Notes: generated from the letters alone by a model not told the origin. A stretch of DNA of 64,000 nt from Maribacter forsetii DSM 18668 (GCF_000744105.1 NZ_JQLH01000001.1:4105001-4169000), one strand, 5' to 3'. Shown: positions 44,403-55,595, numbered from the stretch's first letter. Numbers and translations are program-made.

Positions 44403-45476
44403 ATGAACCAAACAGAACTTACGGAAAGTGCCATATCTTTATTAAAGGAACTTATTTCAATAGAATCTTTTTCTAAGGAAGAAGACAAAACTGCCGATGC
44501 TATACAAGCTTGGTTGGCTAAATACGACATCCCTACAGAAAGAGATCTCAACAATGTTATTGCGAAGAATAAATTCTGGGACGATACTAAACCAACCTTA
44601 CTTTTAAACTCGCATCACGATACTGTTAAACCTAATAAAGCGTATACTAAAGACCCCTTTTTGCCCCACATTGAAGATGGAAAATTATTCGGATTAGGTA
44701 GTAATGATGCTGGAGGTCCATTGGTGTCTCTATTAGCAACTTTCGTAAACTATTACCATGATGAAAACCTAAACCATAATATTCTTATGGTCGCTTCTGC
44801 AGAAGAAGAAAATGCAGGTGAAAATAGTTTACGTGGGTTATTGCCAAAACTTCCACATATAGATGTTGCTATTGTTGGCGAACCTACACTAATGTTACTT
44901 GCTATTGCAGAAAAAGGTTTGGTCGTTTTTGATGCCGTGGTAAAGGGCACTCCGTCACATGCTGCACATCCCAATGATGATAATTCCATCTATAATTCTA
45001 TCAAAACATTAGAATGGTTTAAGAACTTTAAATTTGAGAAAACTTCTGAAGCCCTTGGAGATGTAAAAATGACCGTCACTCAAATTAGTGCAGGATCACA
45101 ACACAATGTGGTACCGGCTCAAGTTGATATGGTAATTGATGTTCGTGTAAATGATGCCTATAGCAACAAAGAAATTGCAGATTTACTGAAGAAGAATGCG
45201 CCATGCGAATTAAAGGAGCGATCTTTACGCCTTAATTCGTCGAAAATAGATAAAGATCATCCATTAGTAAAATCGGGGATTGCATTAGGCAGAACAACTT
45301 ATGGCTCACCTACACTCTCTGATCAAGCAGCATTAAGTTGCCAGTCACTGAAACTAGGTCCTGGTGACAGTACTCGCTCCCACTCTGCCAATGAATTTAT
45401 CTATGTACATGAAATTGAAGAAGGAATAGATTTGTATATTAAAATATTAAAAGGCTTCCTTTCAAATAACAATTAA
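44403..45476 (+). CDS. argE: N-acylornithine/N-acylcitrulline deacylase (M20)
   Basis: 357-residue M20 metallopeptidase. Zinc ligands in LLNSHHDTVKP, the shared Asp in GLGSNDAGGPLVS, catalytic Glu in ASAEEENAGE, and HSANEFIYV near the C-terminus. In pathways with an acylornithine transcarbamylase this enzyme removes the acyl group from acylcitrulline. The true acyl group (acetyl or succinyl) is not settled by sequence. Confidence 0.92.
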   Translation: MNQTELTESAISLLKELISIESFSKEEDKTADAIQAWLAKYDIPTERDLNNVIAKNKFWDDTKPTLLLNSHHDTVKPNKAYTKDPFLPHIEDGKLFGLGSNDAGGPLVSLLATFVNYYHDENLNHNILMVASAEEENAGENSLRGLLPKLPHIDVAIVGEPTLMLLAIAEKGLVVFDAVVKGTPSHAAHPNDDNSIYNSIKTLEWFKNFKFEKTSEALGDVKMTVTQISAGSQHNVVPAQVDMVIDVRVNDAYSNKEIADLLKKNAPCELKERSLRLNSSKIDKDHPLVKSGIALGRTTYGSPTLSDQAALSCQSLKLGPGDSTRSHSANEFIYVHEIEEGIDLYIKILKGFLSNNN

Positions 45477-45538
45477 CAACAACCAATTACTAATAAGCAT
45501 TGTTCACTGCTTAATTGCTAATTGATAACTGACAACAT
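45477..45538. other. argE-argH spacer with degenerate short repeats
   Basis: AT-rich spacer with near-repeats ATTACTAAT, TTAATTGCTAATTGATAAC. No gene; the start of argH (ATG 45539) follows directly. Confidence 0.5.
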
Positions 45539-46816
45539 ATGAAACTCTGGGATAAAGGATTTAGCACTGATAAAAAGATTGACCACTTCACCGTTGGAAA
45601 TGATAGAGAATTAGACCTACACTTAGCTAAATATGATGTAATAGCTTCTAAAGCGCATGCTAAAATGCTTGGTAAAATAGGACTGATTTCCCCTAAGGAA
45701 ACTGCAGAGCTAGTAAATGAATTAGACCATATTGCAGCACGTATTGAAAAAGGAACTTTTACTATTGAAAATTCCTTTGAGGACATGCATTCTAAAATTG
45801 AATACTTACTTACCTTAAGCCTAGGTGATACCGGTAAAAAAATACATACTGCACGTTCTAGAAACGATCAAGTTCTTGTAGCAATGCACCTATATTTAAA
45901 GGACGAATTGACCGAGATCAAGTCGATGACTAAATCGCTTTTCAATCTTTTGCTAGTAAAAGCTCAAGAACATAAGGATGTCATGTTACCTGGATACACG
46001 CATTTACAGATCGCGATGCCTTCCTCATTCGGACTATGGTTTTCCGCCTATGCAGAAAGCTTAATAGATGACCTTTATTTTATTGAAGCAGCTTATAAAG
46101 TTGCCGATCAAAACCCTTTAGGTAGTGCCGCTGGTTACGGTAGTTCTTTTGCCATAGACCGAAGCTACACTACTGAAGAAATGGGTTTTGCAACTATGAA
46201 GTATAATGTAGTGGCTGCTCAAATGAGTAGAGGAAAAGCAGAAAAAGCGACAGCCTTTGGCATTGCCAATATTGCCGCGACCTTGTCTAAAATGGCTATG
46301 GATATCTGTTTGTACATGAGTCAGAATTTTGATTTTATCTCATTCCCAGATGAGTTGACTACAGGTTCTAGCATTATGCCTCACAAAAAAAATCCTGATG
46401 TTTTTGAATTGGTACGTGGTAAGTGTAATAAGTTACAATCCATTCCAAATCAATTAACCTTGGTTATTAACAACCTACCAAGTGGCTATCATAGAGATTT
46501 ACAATTGGTAAAGGAAATTATTGTTCCTGCCATACAGGATATGAAAGCCTGTTTAGAGATTTTGACTTTTAGTCTCAAAGAGATTAAAGTAAATGACAGT
46601 ATTCTAGATGATCCAAAATATGATTACCTATTTAGTGTAGATACTCTAAATGAATTGGTACAAAATGGAATGCCTTTTAGAGATGCATACAAGAAAATGG
46701 GTATGGAAATTAACGAAGGTACATTCTCACCAAAAAGAGATATTCACCATTCTCATGAAGGTAGCCTTGGTAATTTATGTTTAAAGGAAATTAACGATAA
46801 AATGAAGGAAGTTTAG
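45539..46816 (+). CDS. argH: Argininosuccinate lyase
   Basis: 425 residues of the fumarase/aspartase superfamily. HTARSRNDQV (about 101-110), LPGYTHLQIAMPSSFG, and the signature GSSIMPHKKNPDVFELVRG (catalytic flexible loop, about 279-297). Splits argininosuccinate to arginine and fumarate, the last step. Last gene of the operon; it ends tail to tail with the BrkB-family gene, overlapping by 4 bp. Confidence 0.96.
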   Translation: MKLWDKGFSTDKKIDHFTVGNDRELDLHLAKYDVIASKAHAKMLGKIGLISPKETAELVNELDHIAARIEKGTFTIENSFEDMHSKIEYLLTLSLGDTGKKIHTARSRNDQVLVAMHLYLKDELTEIKSMTKSLFNLLLVKAQEHKDVMLPGYTHLQIAMPSSFGLWFSAYAESLIDDLYFIEAAYKVADQNPLGSAAGYGSSFAIDRSYTTEEMGFATMKYNVVAAQMSRGKAEKATAFGIANIAATLSKMAMDICLYMSQNFDFISFPDELTTGSSIMPHKKNPDVFELVRGKCNKLQSIPNQLTLVINNLPSGYHRDLQLVKEIIVPAIQDMKACLEILTFSLKEIKVNDSILDDPKYDYLFSVDTLNELVQNGMPFRDAYKKMGMEINEGTFSPKRDIHHSHEGSLGNLCLKEINDKMKEV

Positions 46817-47694
46817 TCTTCCTTCAAATACCTATCTGAATAAGTTTTAGTAAACTGGGCTCCGAAGGTAACTATCAAGCTTGAGTAAGATACCCATAAC
46901 ATAACCAGTATTATACTACCTGCCGCGCCATATGTAGAGCCGGGTTCTGCTTTACCAAAATAGAAAGCCAAGGCATACTTACCCACTAAAAATAGAAGTG
47001 CCGTAAGTGCTGCACCAACCTTAACCGCTTTCCATCGTACATGGGTGCTGGGCAAGTATTTAAACATAGCCCCAAATAACAAGTAGATAAACCCAAGTGA
47101 CAATAGTAAATCTAAAACAAAACCTAATTCTAGCATCCCTTCTGGTAATAAGCTAGAGAGTTGGGTAGAAAATGCCGACAATAAAGAGGTCAATACAAAA
47201 CTGACCAATAGTAAAAAGCCTATAATAAGAATGAACCCAAAACCTTTCAAGCGCATGAATAATGTTGACAGAAACTCATTTGAGTATTTAGGTTTTGCTT
47301 CCCAAATATCATTTAAGGCATTCTGTAACTGATAAAATACCCCTGTAGCACCATAAATAAGCACCCCAATACCCAATAGCGTAGCAACTAAAGAAGTTTG
47401 CTCGCTACCTTGATTTTTAATGATATCTTGAATAGATTGTGCCGTATCCGATCCCATTGCCGAAGAAATTTCAGTATATAATTCGCCCTGTACAATCTCT
47501 TTTCCCCAGATACCACCAACCAATTCCAAAATTAAAATTAACAATCCAGGTAATGATAAAATGGCATAATATGCAATTACAGCACTAATTTGAAAAGGTT
47601 CTTTATCTATCCATATTTTAAAGGTTTTTACCAATAACTTAGGTAGATGAGTAAGCTTGAATTTAGGTGTATAATTATTTATTTCAGTGGACAT
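46813..47694 (-). CDS. YihY/BrkB-family membrane protein
   Basis: 293 residues with six membrane helices. ISAVIAYYAILSLPGLLILI, YGATGVFYQLQNALNDIW and YGAAGSIILVMLWVSYSSLI are family segments (formerly mis-annotated as ribonuclease BN). Inner membrane; physiological role is not established. Confidence 0.93.
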   Translation of the reverse strand: MSTEINNYTPKFKLTHLPKLLVKTFKIWIDKEPFQISAVIAYYAILSLPGLLILILELVGGIWGKEIVQGELYTEISSAMGSDTAQSIQDIIKNQGSEQTSLVATLLGIGVLIYGATGVFYQLQNALNDIWEAKPKYSNEFLSTLFMRLKGFGFILIIGFLLLVSFVLTSLLSAFSTQLSSLLPEGMLELGFVLDLLLSLGFIYLLFGAMFKYLPSTHVRWKAVKVGAALTALLFLVGKYALAFYFGKAEPGSTYGAAGSIILVMLWVSYSSLIVTFGAQFTKTYSDRYLKED

Positions 47695-47929
47695 GTATTG
47701 TTGTATTTATACCGTTCTTAAATCTAGCTTAGAAACCTTTTTCACAATACCCCTATCCAAAAAAATATTATCTCTTAAAGACGCAATCCTCTTCTTTAAC
47801 TAGCTGATTATAATCTATTTCAACAAATAAATATCCTACACAACTGTTTAAGAGCTGTTCACAACAATTAATTTTAACATTTAACATTCATAGGCATCTT
47901 TGATATACACACTTGATCAAACCAACAGC

Positions 47930-50900
47930 ATGCCATTATTTAAAAAGAGTATTACCCTTTTTCTTTTATTTTTAAGCGTTAATTTATTTGCTCAATCTTT
48001 CACCTCTACTTGGAATACCAATAATATAGAATCTGGATCCTCTCCCAATAACGAAATTACCATACCCACAAACCCTGCATACACTACCTATAATTATGAT
48101 GTAGATTGGGGAGATGGAGCAACGGATACTGGCGTAACGGGAAACATTACCCATGACTATGCCACACCTGGCACTTACACCGTTCAAATAAGCGGCACAT
48201 TTCCTTCAATTTATTTTAATGATGAAGTAGCCAATGATAAACTTAAAATTATTGAAATACTTAGTTGGGGAAACATCCAATGGCAAACCATGGAAAATGC
48301 TTTTTATGGTTGCGAGAACTTAAATTTTGATTTGATTGACGCCCCAAATTTAAGTCTAGTTACTTCTTTAAAAAATATGTTTAGAGAAGGCACTTCATTC
48401 ACCGGAATTGTGAACAATTGGGACGTTTCTACAATAACGGATATTTCAGGAATCTTTTCTGGTTGTACCATTTTTGATAGACCTGTTGATACATGGACAA
48501 CAAACTCCGTTACCGATATGTCCGAGACATTTAAAAGCACAGCTTTTAATCAACCCTTGGATAATTGGAACACTTCATCAGTTACTACTATGAAAGGAAT
48601 GTTTATTGCTGCTGGACATTTTAATCAAAATATAAACAATTGGAATGTTAGTAATGTTACTGACATGTCACAAACATTTGCCTATACTAATGCCTTTAAT
48701 AGACCTTTAAATAACTGGGATGTTAGCAGTGTTACAGATATGACATTTATGTTTGATGGCTCAGATTTTAATCAGCCTATTGATAATTGGAATGTTAGTA
48801 ATGTTACTAGCATGTCTGGCATGTTTAGACACGCTAAATATAACCAACCCTTAGCTAGTTGGGACGTATCTTCTGTTGTAGATTTTTCCGCAATGTTTCA
48901 AAGAAATAGAACATTTAACCAACCTTTAAATACTTGGGTTGTAACAAATTCCACGAATATGTCTAGTATGTTTGATGGTTGGTATTGGGATCAAGTTTAC
49001 AACCACCCATTAGACAATTGGAATGTTAGTAACGTAACGAACATGAGTTACATGTTTAGAGACAACTCTGGTTTTAACCAAGATATTAGCGGATGGGATG
49101 TGAGCAATGTCACCAATATGCAAGGTATGTTTTCGCTAACAGATGTTTTTAATCAGGACATAAGTGGGTGGAACGTTAGTAGTGTTACAAATATGTCTAC
49201 AACGTTCCAACAGGCACAGGTATTTAATCAACCTCTAAACAATTGGAATATAAGTAATGTAGAAAATGTTTCATCAATGTTTGAAAGGGCTTCAAGTTTC
49301 AATCAACCATTAAATTTATGGAACCTCAGCAATGTTACTAGTTTCCAAAATATGTTTAACCGTGCAAGTTCTTTTAATCAAGATATATCGGGATGGAATA
49401 CATCAAGTATCACCAATATGTCTGGTATGTTTACTTCTGCCAGCACTTTCAACCAAAACTTAGGTGTTTGGGATATTTCTTCTGTAACCAACATGACAAA
49501 CATGTTGTCAAATAGTGGTTTTTCACAGGAAAATTATGACAATACTTTAATAGCTTGGTCTGCACAAACTGTAAACTCAGGAATAAATTTAGGGGCAACA
49601 AACCTACAATATTGTGATGCCTTAAGCCAAAGACAAAGTTTAATAGATGATGATGGGTGGACTATTACTGGAGATGCCGTAAATTGTTCTTATGTATTGT
49701 GTACCGATATTACCATGCCACATGCTAGCGATACTGCTACACCAGCAAATAGTGATATCCGTTGGGATCCTGCACCTAATGCTACGGGATATCGTATTTA
49801 CTTAGAAATTGAAAGAGGTGGAGCAAGAAATTATGTTAATATCAATGGCTCACCTGCAAACAATCTTGATGTTGGCAATACTGTTGGAATTAGTTTCTCT
49901 AGTGAATTTGACCCTGGAGATACTGTTTATGTAACAGTTGTTCCCTACAATGATGAAGGACCAGCGACAGGTTGTCAAGAAATTAGTTATACTGTAGTAG
50001 AAAGCTGGGTAAACAGAACCGATGTTTTTAAAATCACTATTGACACTAGAAATTTAGATACCAATTCTACCGCAGCTAATCAATATAGAATTGAATTAAA
50101 TGATGGTTCTCCTGATTATTTAACCTATGATTTCAATATTGATTGGGGAGATGGACAGTATGATAATAATGTTACAAATGATATAACACATACTTACTTA
50201 ACTCCAGGAATTTATACCATTGCAATTATTGGAGATTTCCCTTCGTTCCGTCAAGAATCAAGCAATAGAGATAATAAAAAACTTATTTCAATGGACCAAT
50301 GGGGTGACCAAGTCTGGCAAAGTATGAACCAGGCTTTCTATTTCTGTGAGAACATGGTTTACAATACTACAGATATCCCTAATTTAACTCAAGTAACAAA
50401 CATGTCTCGTATGTTCAGAAGGGCATGGCTCTTTAACAATGACATTAATAACTGGGATGTTAGTAATGTTACGAATATGAGCAATATGTTCTATCAGGCA
50501 TACATTTTCAATCAGCCATTAAATAATTGGGATGTAAGCAATGTAACCACAATGGATAATATGTTTAACGCCGCTCAAGCATTTAATCAAAATATTGATA
50601 CTTGGGATGTTGAAAATGTTACTTCAATGCAATACATGTTTGCTAATACTGATGCCTTTGACCAACCCCTTAATTCATGGAATGTTTCTAATGTAACAAC
50701 CATGAAGTCTATGTTCCAAAGGGCAGAATTATTTAATCAGCCACTTAACAATTGGATTGTTACAAATGTTACCAGTATGGAGGAGATGTTCAATTCAGCC
50801 GAACTTTTTAATCAAAACATAGATAATTGGGATGTAAGTAATGTTAACAGTATGAGAGGAATGTTCAATGCAGCAAGAGCATATGACAGCCCTTTAAATT

Positions 50901-53900
50901 CATGGGACGTTGACAATGTAACCAACATGGAATCTATGTTCAGTTCCACACCATTGTTTAATCAACCATTGAGTAATTGGAACGTAAGTAGCGTAACCAA
51001 TATGAGAAGTATGTTTAGCGGCTCTACGCTTTTTAACCAAGATATTGACAGTTGGAACGTAACCAATGTTTTAAACATGTCAACGATGTTCAACTATGCA
51101 GCTGCATTTAACCAGCCCTTAAATAGTTGGGATGTAAATTCTGTTGTAAACATGTCAAGTATGTTTCGTGGGGCATCAACATTTAACCAATCCCTTGATA
51201 ATTGGGATGTGAGTGCCGTAGCAAATATGACTTCTATGTTTGAAGATGCTACATTGTTTAACCAACCTATAAATACATGGAACGTTAGTTCAGTAACACT
51301 AATGGAATCTATGTTTGAAGATGCCGAAGTTTTTAATCAAAATTTAAATAATTGGAACACTGCGGTAGTAACCAATTTTGAAGCCATGTTTAAAAATGCC
51401 TTGGCTTTTAATGAAACAATATCTAATTGGAATACAGGCGAAGCTTTAACTATGCAAGAAATGTTTAGTGGAGCAACAGCATTTAATCAAAACATAGACC
51501 CATGGAATGTTTCTTTTGTAACTATTATGCGAGCTATGTTTAATGATGCTACCAGTTATAACCAAACCATGAACTCTTGGAACGTAGCTTCTGTAACCAC
51601 TATGGAAGACATGTTTAAAGATGCAAGTACTTTTAATGAGAACATTAGTGATTGGAACGTTAGAGGCGTAACCACTTTGGAAGAAATGTTCAGTGGGGCA
51701 ACCGCCTTTAACCAAGACCTAAATAACTGGCGTATAGCGGGTGTAAGCAATATGGACTATATGTTTAGAAATGCATCGGCATACAACCAACCTTTGGATT
51801 TATGGAATCCTGGTAATGTAACTATGCGTTCTATGTTCGATGATGCCATTGCTTTAAACCAAAGTTTAGCGGATTGGGATGTTAGTGGTGTTACTGATAT
51901 GCGCGACATGCTTGACAATACGGCACTCATAAGAGAAAATTATGATACTACTTTAATTGCTTGGTCTGAGCAAAACTTAACTCCTGGTATTACACTTGGT
52001 GCAGAAGATTTACCTTATTGTGATGCTCAAGAAGAAAGACAGTCTATGATCGATAATTTTGGATGGACGTTTGACCAAGATGTTCGCGATTGCCCAATAC
52101 CAGATTGTACGCTACTAACATCTCCGCTCAATGGCGATACAGAAGTACCGGTAAACACCAACATTACATGGGAGCATGCCTTATATGCAGAAGGATACCG
52201 CTTAACGGTGGGCACCACTGCAGGCGGAAATGATATTGTAGATAATATTACCATTACCAATGAAACTTCATACGAATTTGCATCAGATTTTAATACTGGA
52301 GATACTATCTACGTAACCTTGATTCCTTTTAATACAGAAGGAGATGCTGTGGGGCCTTGTACCGAAGAAAGCTTTACTATTTCCAGTAGTCCTGCTACCA
52401 TACCTGAATGTACTAGTTTAACCGAGCCGTTACATGCCGCAACAGATGTAGCCGTAACTACAGATTTAAGCTGGAACCCGATTTCAAATGCCGATGGCTA
52501 CAAACTTACTGTTGGTACTTCATCTGGAGCTAACGACATATTAGGTCCTGAAGATGTTGGTAATATAAATACCTATGAATTTACTTCTAACTTACCTGAA
52601 GACAGTGATATTTTCGTCACTATAATTGCTTATAATGATGAAGGAGATGCTACTTCATGTACCGAAGAAAATTTCCATACCGAGATAATTCCTGTTCCAC
52701 CAACTTGTACAAACTTAAACAGCCCTGTTAACGGTGCAACCGAAATTGCTATTAACACTCATTTAAGCTGGACACCAATAGCTAACGCAACAGGTTATTT
52801 AGTAATTGTAGGCACTACCTCTGGCGGTATAGAAATAGTAAACAATGCAGATGTTGTTGGCGCCAACACCTATGATATTCCTGTAGATTTACAAGAAGCT
52901 AGAATGCATTATGTAACCATTATTCCTTATAATGCTGAAGGGGATGCTACTGGTTGTATAGAAGAAACCTTTACAACGGGTGATTCTACAAGTCCACCGT
53001 CATGTACTACGCTAACAGCTCCTATTAATGGCGCAACTGCGGTTGACCCTAGCACAAATTTAACTTGGACAGAATTATCATCTGCAACCGGTTATAAATT
53101 GACCGTAGGAACAACAAGTGGAGGTTCAGATATTTTTACAGATGATGTGCTAAATGTAACCACATACGACCTTGCCGCCAATTTACCAGAAAGCACACCT
53201 ATTTATGTGACAGTAACACCATATAACGATAATGGCGATGCTATTGGTTGTACCGAAGAAAGTTTTACTACAGATGGTGCTCCTTTTTGTACCACACTAG
53301 CAACTCCTGCAGATGGTGCTACAAATGTTCCTGTAGACACCAATATTGAATGGAACACAGTAGCTAATACCGACGGTTACCGAATTACCGTTATTGGCAG
53401 CAACAGTACGGCGAATAACATGACCGATTTTGAAGTGACAAGTGGCAATACCTTTAACTTTTCAAATGATTTTATAGAAGGAGAAACGGTTACGGTAACT
53501 ATTAAACCATATAACAACAACGGAGAGGCCAGTGGTTGTACATCTGAAACTTTTACAATCGTGCCTCCACCAGTACCCACTTGTACTACGCTTATTACAC
53601 CCGTAAACAATACTGCAAATGCAGATATAGATACTGATATTAGCTGGAATGCTGTTGCCGGAGCAACGGGTTACACGATAACCGTAACAGCAAGTGAAAG
53701 TACTGCCAATAACTTAACTGAAGTAGACGTTATTGCAACTTCCTATGATTTCACGAATGACTTTATACAAGGTGAAATGGTAACAGTTACCATAACACCA
53801 TTTAATGTATCTGGTGCCGCTACAGGCTGTACATCAGAATCATTTGCCATTAAGCCCGTACCTACATGTACTAGCTTAAACACACCTGTAAATGGTAATG

Positions 53901-55591
53901 ACGCGGTCGATGCCAGTATTTCAATATCTTGGGATGGAGTATATGATGCCATTGGGTATTTCGTTACCATTTCCGCTAATACAAGTACCGCTAACAATGT
54001 AACGGATTTTAAAACCACAGCTACTTCTTTAGATTTCACTGATGACTTTACGCAAGGTGAAACCGTTTCAGTTACCATTATTCCTTACAACGAGTCTGGT
54101 AATGCAATTGGTTGTACTACAGAAAGTTTTTCCATTCAGGCAGTGCCTACTTGCACAGGTTTAATTTCACCTGCAAATGGTGCTATAGATGTACCTGTAA
54201 ACACTGATATAGAATGGACAACAGTGCCTGAAGCAGATGGCTATCTTCTTACGGTCACAGGTAGTTCAAGCTCAGCAAATAATGTTGACCAACTGAATAT
54301 AACTACTGGTAACAGCCATATGTTTACCAATGATTTTGATCAAGGCGAAACCGTATCGGTTACTATAATACCTTACAACAATGCTGGGGAAGCCATTGGT
54401 TGCACTATGGAAAGTTTCAGCATTAAGTCTATTCCAAATTGTACCTTCTTAACCTCTCCTCTAAACGGTGCAGTTTTGGCAGAAGTAAATGAAATTTCAT
54501 GGAATACCGTACCGGATGCAGACGGATACAGATTAACTGTTTTCGCAAATAACAGTACGGCAAACAATGTATCCGATTTAGAAGTTACCGATACTACATA
54601 TACTTTCCCTAATGAATTTAACGAAGGTGAAACAGTTACAGTGACGATAGTTCCTTTTAATGATGTTGGCGATGCCATTGGTTGTGTTTCTGAGAGCTTT
54701 ACCATAAGACCATTACCAACTTGCACCAATTTGATAGCTTCGTTACAAAATGTAAATAATGTTGCCGTAACCGCAGATATTGAATGGAACCCTTCAAACG
54801 ATGCAGATGGTTACAGAATCTCAATAGGTACAACCGCCAACGGAAACGATATCGTAGACAATGAAGATGTAGCCTCTTTGACCAGTTATATACTGAATGA
54901 AGATTTACCATCTGAAACACAAATTTTCATCACCATTACGCCTTACAATAGTTCTGGAGACGCTGAAAGTTGTACTACTGAAAGTTTCACAACTGAAGTA
55001 ATCGCACCCGATTGTGCGGTTCTTATTAGTCCGACAAACGGAGAAACAAATGTTTCATTAGAGAGGACAATTTCATGGAATGAAGTCGAAAAAACCAACG
55101 GCTATCGTATTTCCATTGGAACCTCAGCGAATTCTAACGACATCATTGACAATGTGGATATGGGTAATTTAACAACATATACTCATCATGATGAGTTTCC
55201 ATTTGACACTGAAATTTTTGTAAATATCACCTCATATAACAGCGCAGGAGAATCCGCTGGTTGTGAAACTCAATCATTTACTACAATGATTCCAGAAGAT
55301 GAAACAAAATACGGATTCTCACCTGATGGTGACGGTATAAATGAATACTGGCATATTGAAAACATAGATTACTACCCTGAAAATGTAGTGAGTATTTATA
55401 ACCGTTGGGGAGATATGGTTTTTCAAATTGAAAACTATGACAATGCCGCTAACGTATTTTCAGGTACTGCGAATATGAGTATGAAATTAGGCGCAGACCA
55501 ATTACCTGCAGGCACCTATTTCTTCAACATTCAAATAGATGGTGAAACTATATTAAGAAAAACACAAGGTTTCCTTGTATTAAAGCGATAA
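47930..55591 (+). CDS. Giant BspA/DUF285-repeat adhesin-like protein with T9SS type B tail
   Basis: 2553 residues from the ATG at 47930 (MPLFKKSITLFLLFLSVN, a signal peptide ending LFAQ); an ATG at 47900 is less likely. Two modules each start with a PKD-like strand pair (YDVDWGDG near 57, FNIDWGDG near 735) and continue with BspA/DUF285 units of 24-25 residues (FNQPLNNWDVSNVTNMSNMF type): 15 units at about 157-540 and 20 at about 833-1337. One Fn3-like unit follows the first array and eleven follow the second (about 1392-2453), each opening with a CT.L..P.NG pattern. The end (about 2460-2553, YGFSPDGDGINEYWHIENI and RWGDMVF) is the gliding-motility-associated type B sorting domain. It is secreted by the type IX system, probably as a filament or adhesin. 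Confidence 0.93.
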   Translation: MPLFKKSITLFLLFLSVNLFAQSFTSTWNTNNIESGSSPNNEITIPTNPAYTTYNYDVDWGDGATDTGVTGNITHDYATPGTYTVQISGTFPSIYFNDEVANDKLKIIEILSWGNIQWQTMENAFYGCENLNFDLIDAPNLSLVTSLKNMFREGTSFTGIVNNWDVSTITDISGIFSGCTIFDRPVDTWTTNSVTDMSETFKSTAFNQPLDNWNTSSVTTMKGMFIAAGHFNQNINNWNVSNVTDMSQTFAYTNAFNRPLNNWDVSSVTDMTFMFDGSDFNQPIDNWNVSNVTSMSGMFRHAKYNQPLASWDVSSVVDFSAMFQRNRTFNQPLNTWVVTNSTNMSSMFDGWYWDQVYNHPLDNWNVSNVTNMSYMFRDNSGFNQDISGWDVSNVTNMQGMFSLTDVFNQDISGWNVSSVTNMSTTFQQAQVFNQPLNNWNISNVENVSSMFERASSFNQPLNLWNLSNVTSFQNMFNRASSFNQDISGWNTSSITNMSGMFTSASTFNQNLGVWDISSVTNMTNMLSNSGFSQENYDNTLIAWSAQTVNSGINLGATNLQYCDALSQRQSLIDDDGWTITGDAVNCSYVLCTDITMPHASDTATPANSDIRWDPAPNATGYRIYLEIERGGARNYVNINGSPANNLDVGNTVGISFSSEFDPGDTVYVTVVPYNDEGPATGCQEISYTVVESWVNRTDVFKITIDTRNLDTNSTAANQYRIELNDGSPDYLTYDFNIDWGDGQYDNNVTNDITHTYLTPGIYTIAIIGDFPSFRQESSNRDNKKLISMDQWGDQVWQSMNQAFYFCENMVYNTTDIPNLTQVTNMSRMFRRAWLFNNDINNWDVSNVTNMSNMFYQAYIFNQPLNNWDVSNVTTMDNMFNAAQAFNQNIDTWDVENVTSMQYMFANTDAFDQPLNSWNVSNVTTMKSMFQRAELFNQPLNNWIVTNVTSMEEMFNSAELFNQNIDNWDVSNVNSMRGMFNAARAYDSPLNSWDVDNVTNMESMFSSTPLFNQPLSNWNVSSVTNMRSMFSGSTLFNQDIDSWNVTNVLNMSTMFNYAAAFNQPLNSWDVNSVVNMSSMFRGASTFNQSLDNWDVSAVANMTSMFEDATLFNQPINTWNVSSVTLMESMFEDAEVFNQNLNNWNTAVVTNFEAMFKNALAFNETISNWNTGEALTMQEMFSGATAFNQNIDPWNVSFVTIMRAMFNDATSYNQTMNSWNVASVTTMEDMFKDASTFNENISDWNVRGVTTLEEMFSGATAFNQDLNNWRIAGVSNMDYMFRNASAYNQPLDLWNPGNVTMRSMFDDAIALNQSLADWDVSGVTDMRDMLDNTALIRENYDTTLIAWSEQNLTPGITLGAEDLPYCDAQEERQSMIDNFGWTFDQDVRDCPIPDCTLLTSPLNGDTEVPVNTNITWEHALYAEGYRLTVGTTAGGNDIVDNITITNETSYEFASDFNTGDTIYVTLIPFNTEGDAVGPCTEESFTISSSPATIPECTSLTEPLHAATDVAVTTDLSWNPISNADGYKLTVGTSSGANDILGPEDVGNINTYEFTSNLPEDSDIFVTIIAYNDEGDATSCTEENFHTEIIPVPPTCTNLNSPVNGATEIAINTHLSWTPIANATGYLVIVGTTSGGIEIVNNADVVGANTYDIPVDLQEARMHYVTIIPYNAEGDATGCIEETFTTGDSTSPPSCTTLTAPINGATAVDPSTNLTWTELSSATGYKLTVGTTSGGSDIFTDDVLNVTTYDLAANLPESTPIYVTVTPYNDNGDAIGCTEESFTTDGAPFCTTLATPADGATNVPVDTNIEWNTVANTDGYRITVIGSNSTANNMTDFEVTSGNTFNFSNDFIEGETVTVTIKPYNNNGEASGCTSETFTIVPPPVPTCTTLITPVNNTANADIDTDISWNAVAGATGYTITVTASESTANNLTEVDVIATSYDFTNDFIQGEMVTVTITPFNVSGAATGCTSESFAIKPVPTCTSLNTPVNGNDAVDASISISWDGVYDAIGYFVTISANTSTANNVTDFKTTATSLDFTDDFTQGETVSVTIIPYNESGNAIGCTTESFSIQAVPTCTGLISPANGAIDVPVNTDIEWTTVPEADGYLLTVTGSSSSANNVDQLNITTGNSHMFTNDFDQGETVSVTIIPYNNAGEAIGCTMESFSIKSIPNCTFLTSPLNGAVLAEVNEISWNTVPDADGYRLTVFANNSTANNVSDLEVTDTTYTFPNEFNEGETVTVTIVPFNDVGDAIGCVSESFTIRPLPTCTNLIASLQNVNNVAVTADIEWNPSNDADGYRISIGTTANGNDIVDNEDVASLTSYILNEDLPSETQIFITITPYNSSGDAESCTTESFTTEVIAPDCAVLISPTNGETNVSLERTISWNEVEKTNGYRISIGTSANSNDIIDNVDMGNLTTYTHHDEFPFDTEIFVNITSYNSAGESAGCETQSFTTMIPEDETKYGFSPDGDGINEYWHIENIDYYPENVVSIYNRWGDMVFQIENYDNAANVFSGTANMSMKLGADQLPAGTYFFNIQIDGETILRKTQGFLVLKR

Positions 55592-55595
55592 TTAC

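Noticed and set aside
51446..51715. Antisense open frames in the DUF285 arrays and Fn3 region
   Set aside because: Periodic sense repeats create periodic stop-free stretches on the other strand; the products look compositionally biased and have no family features.
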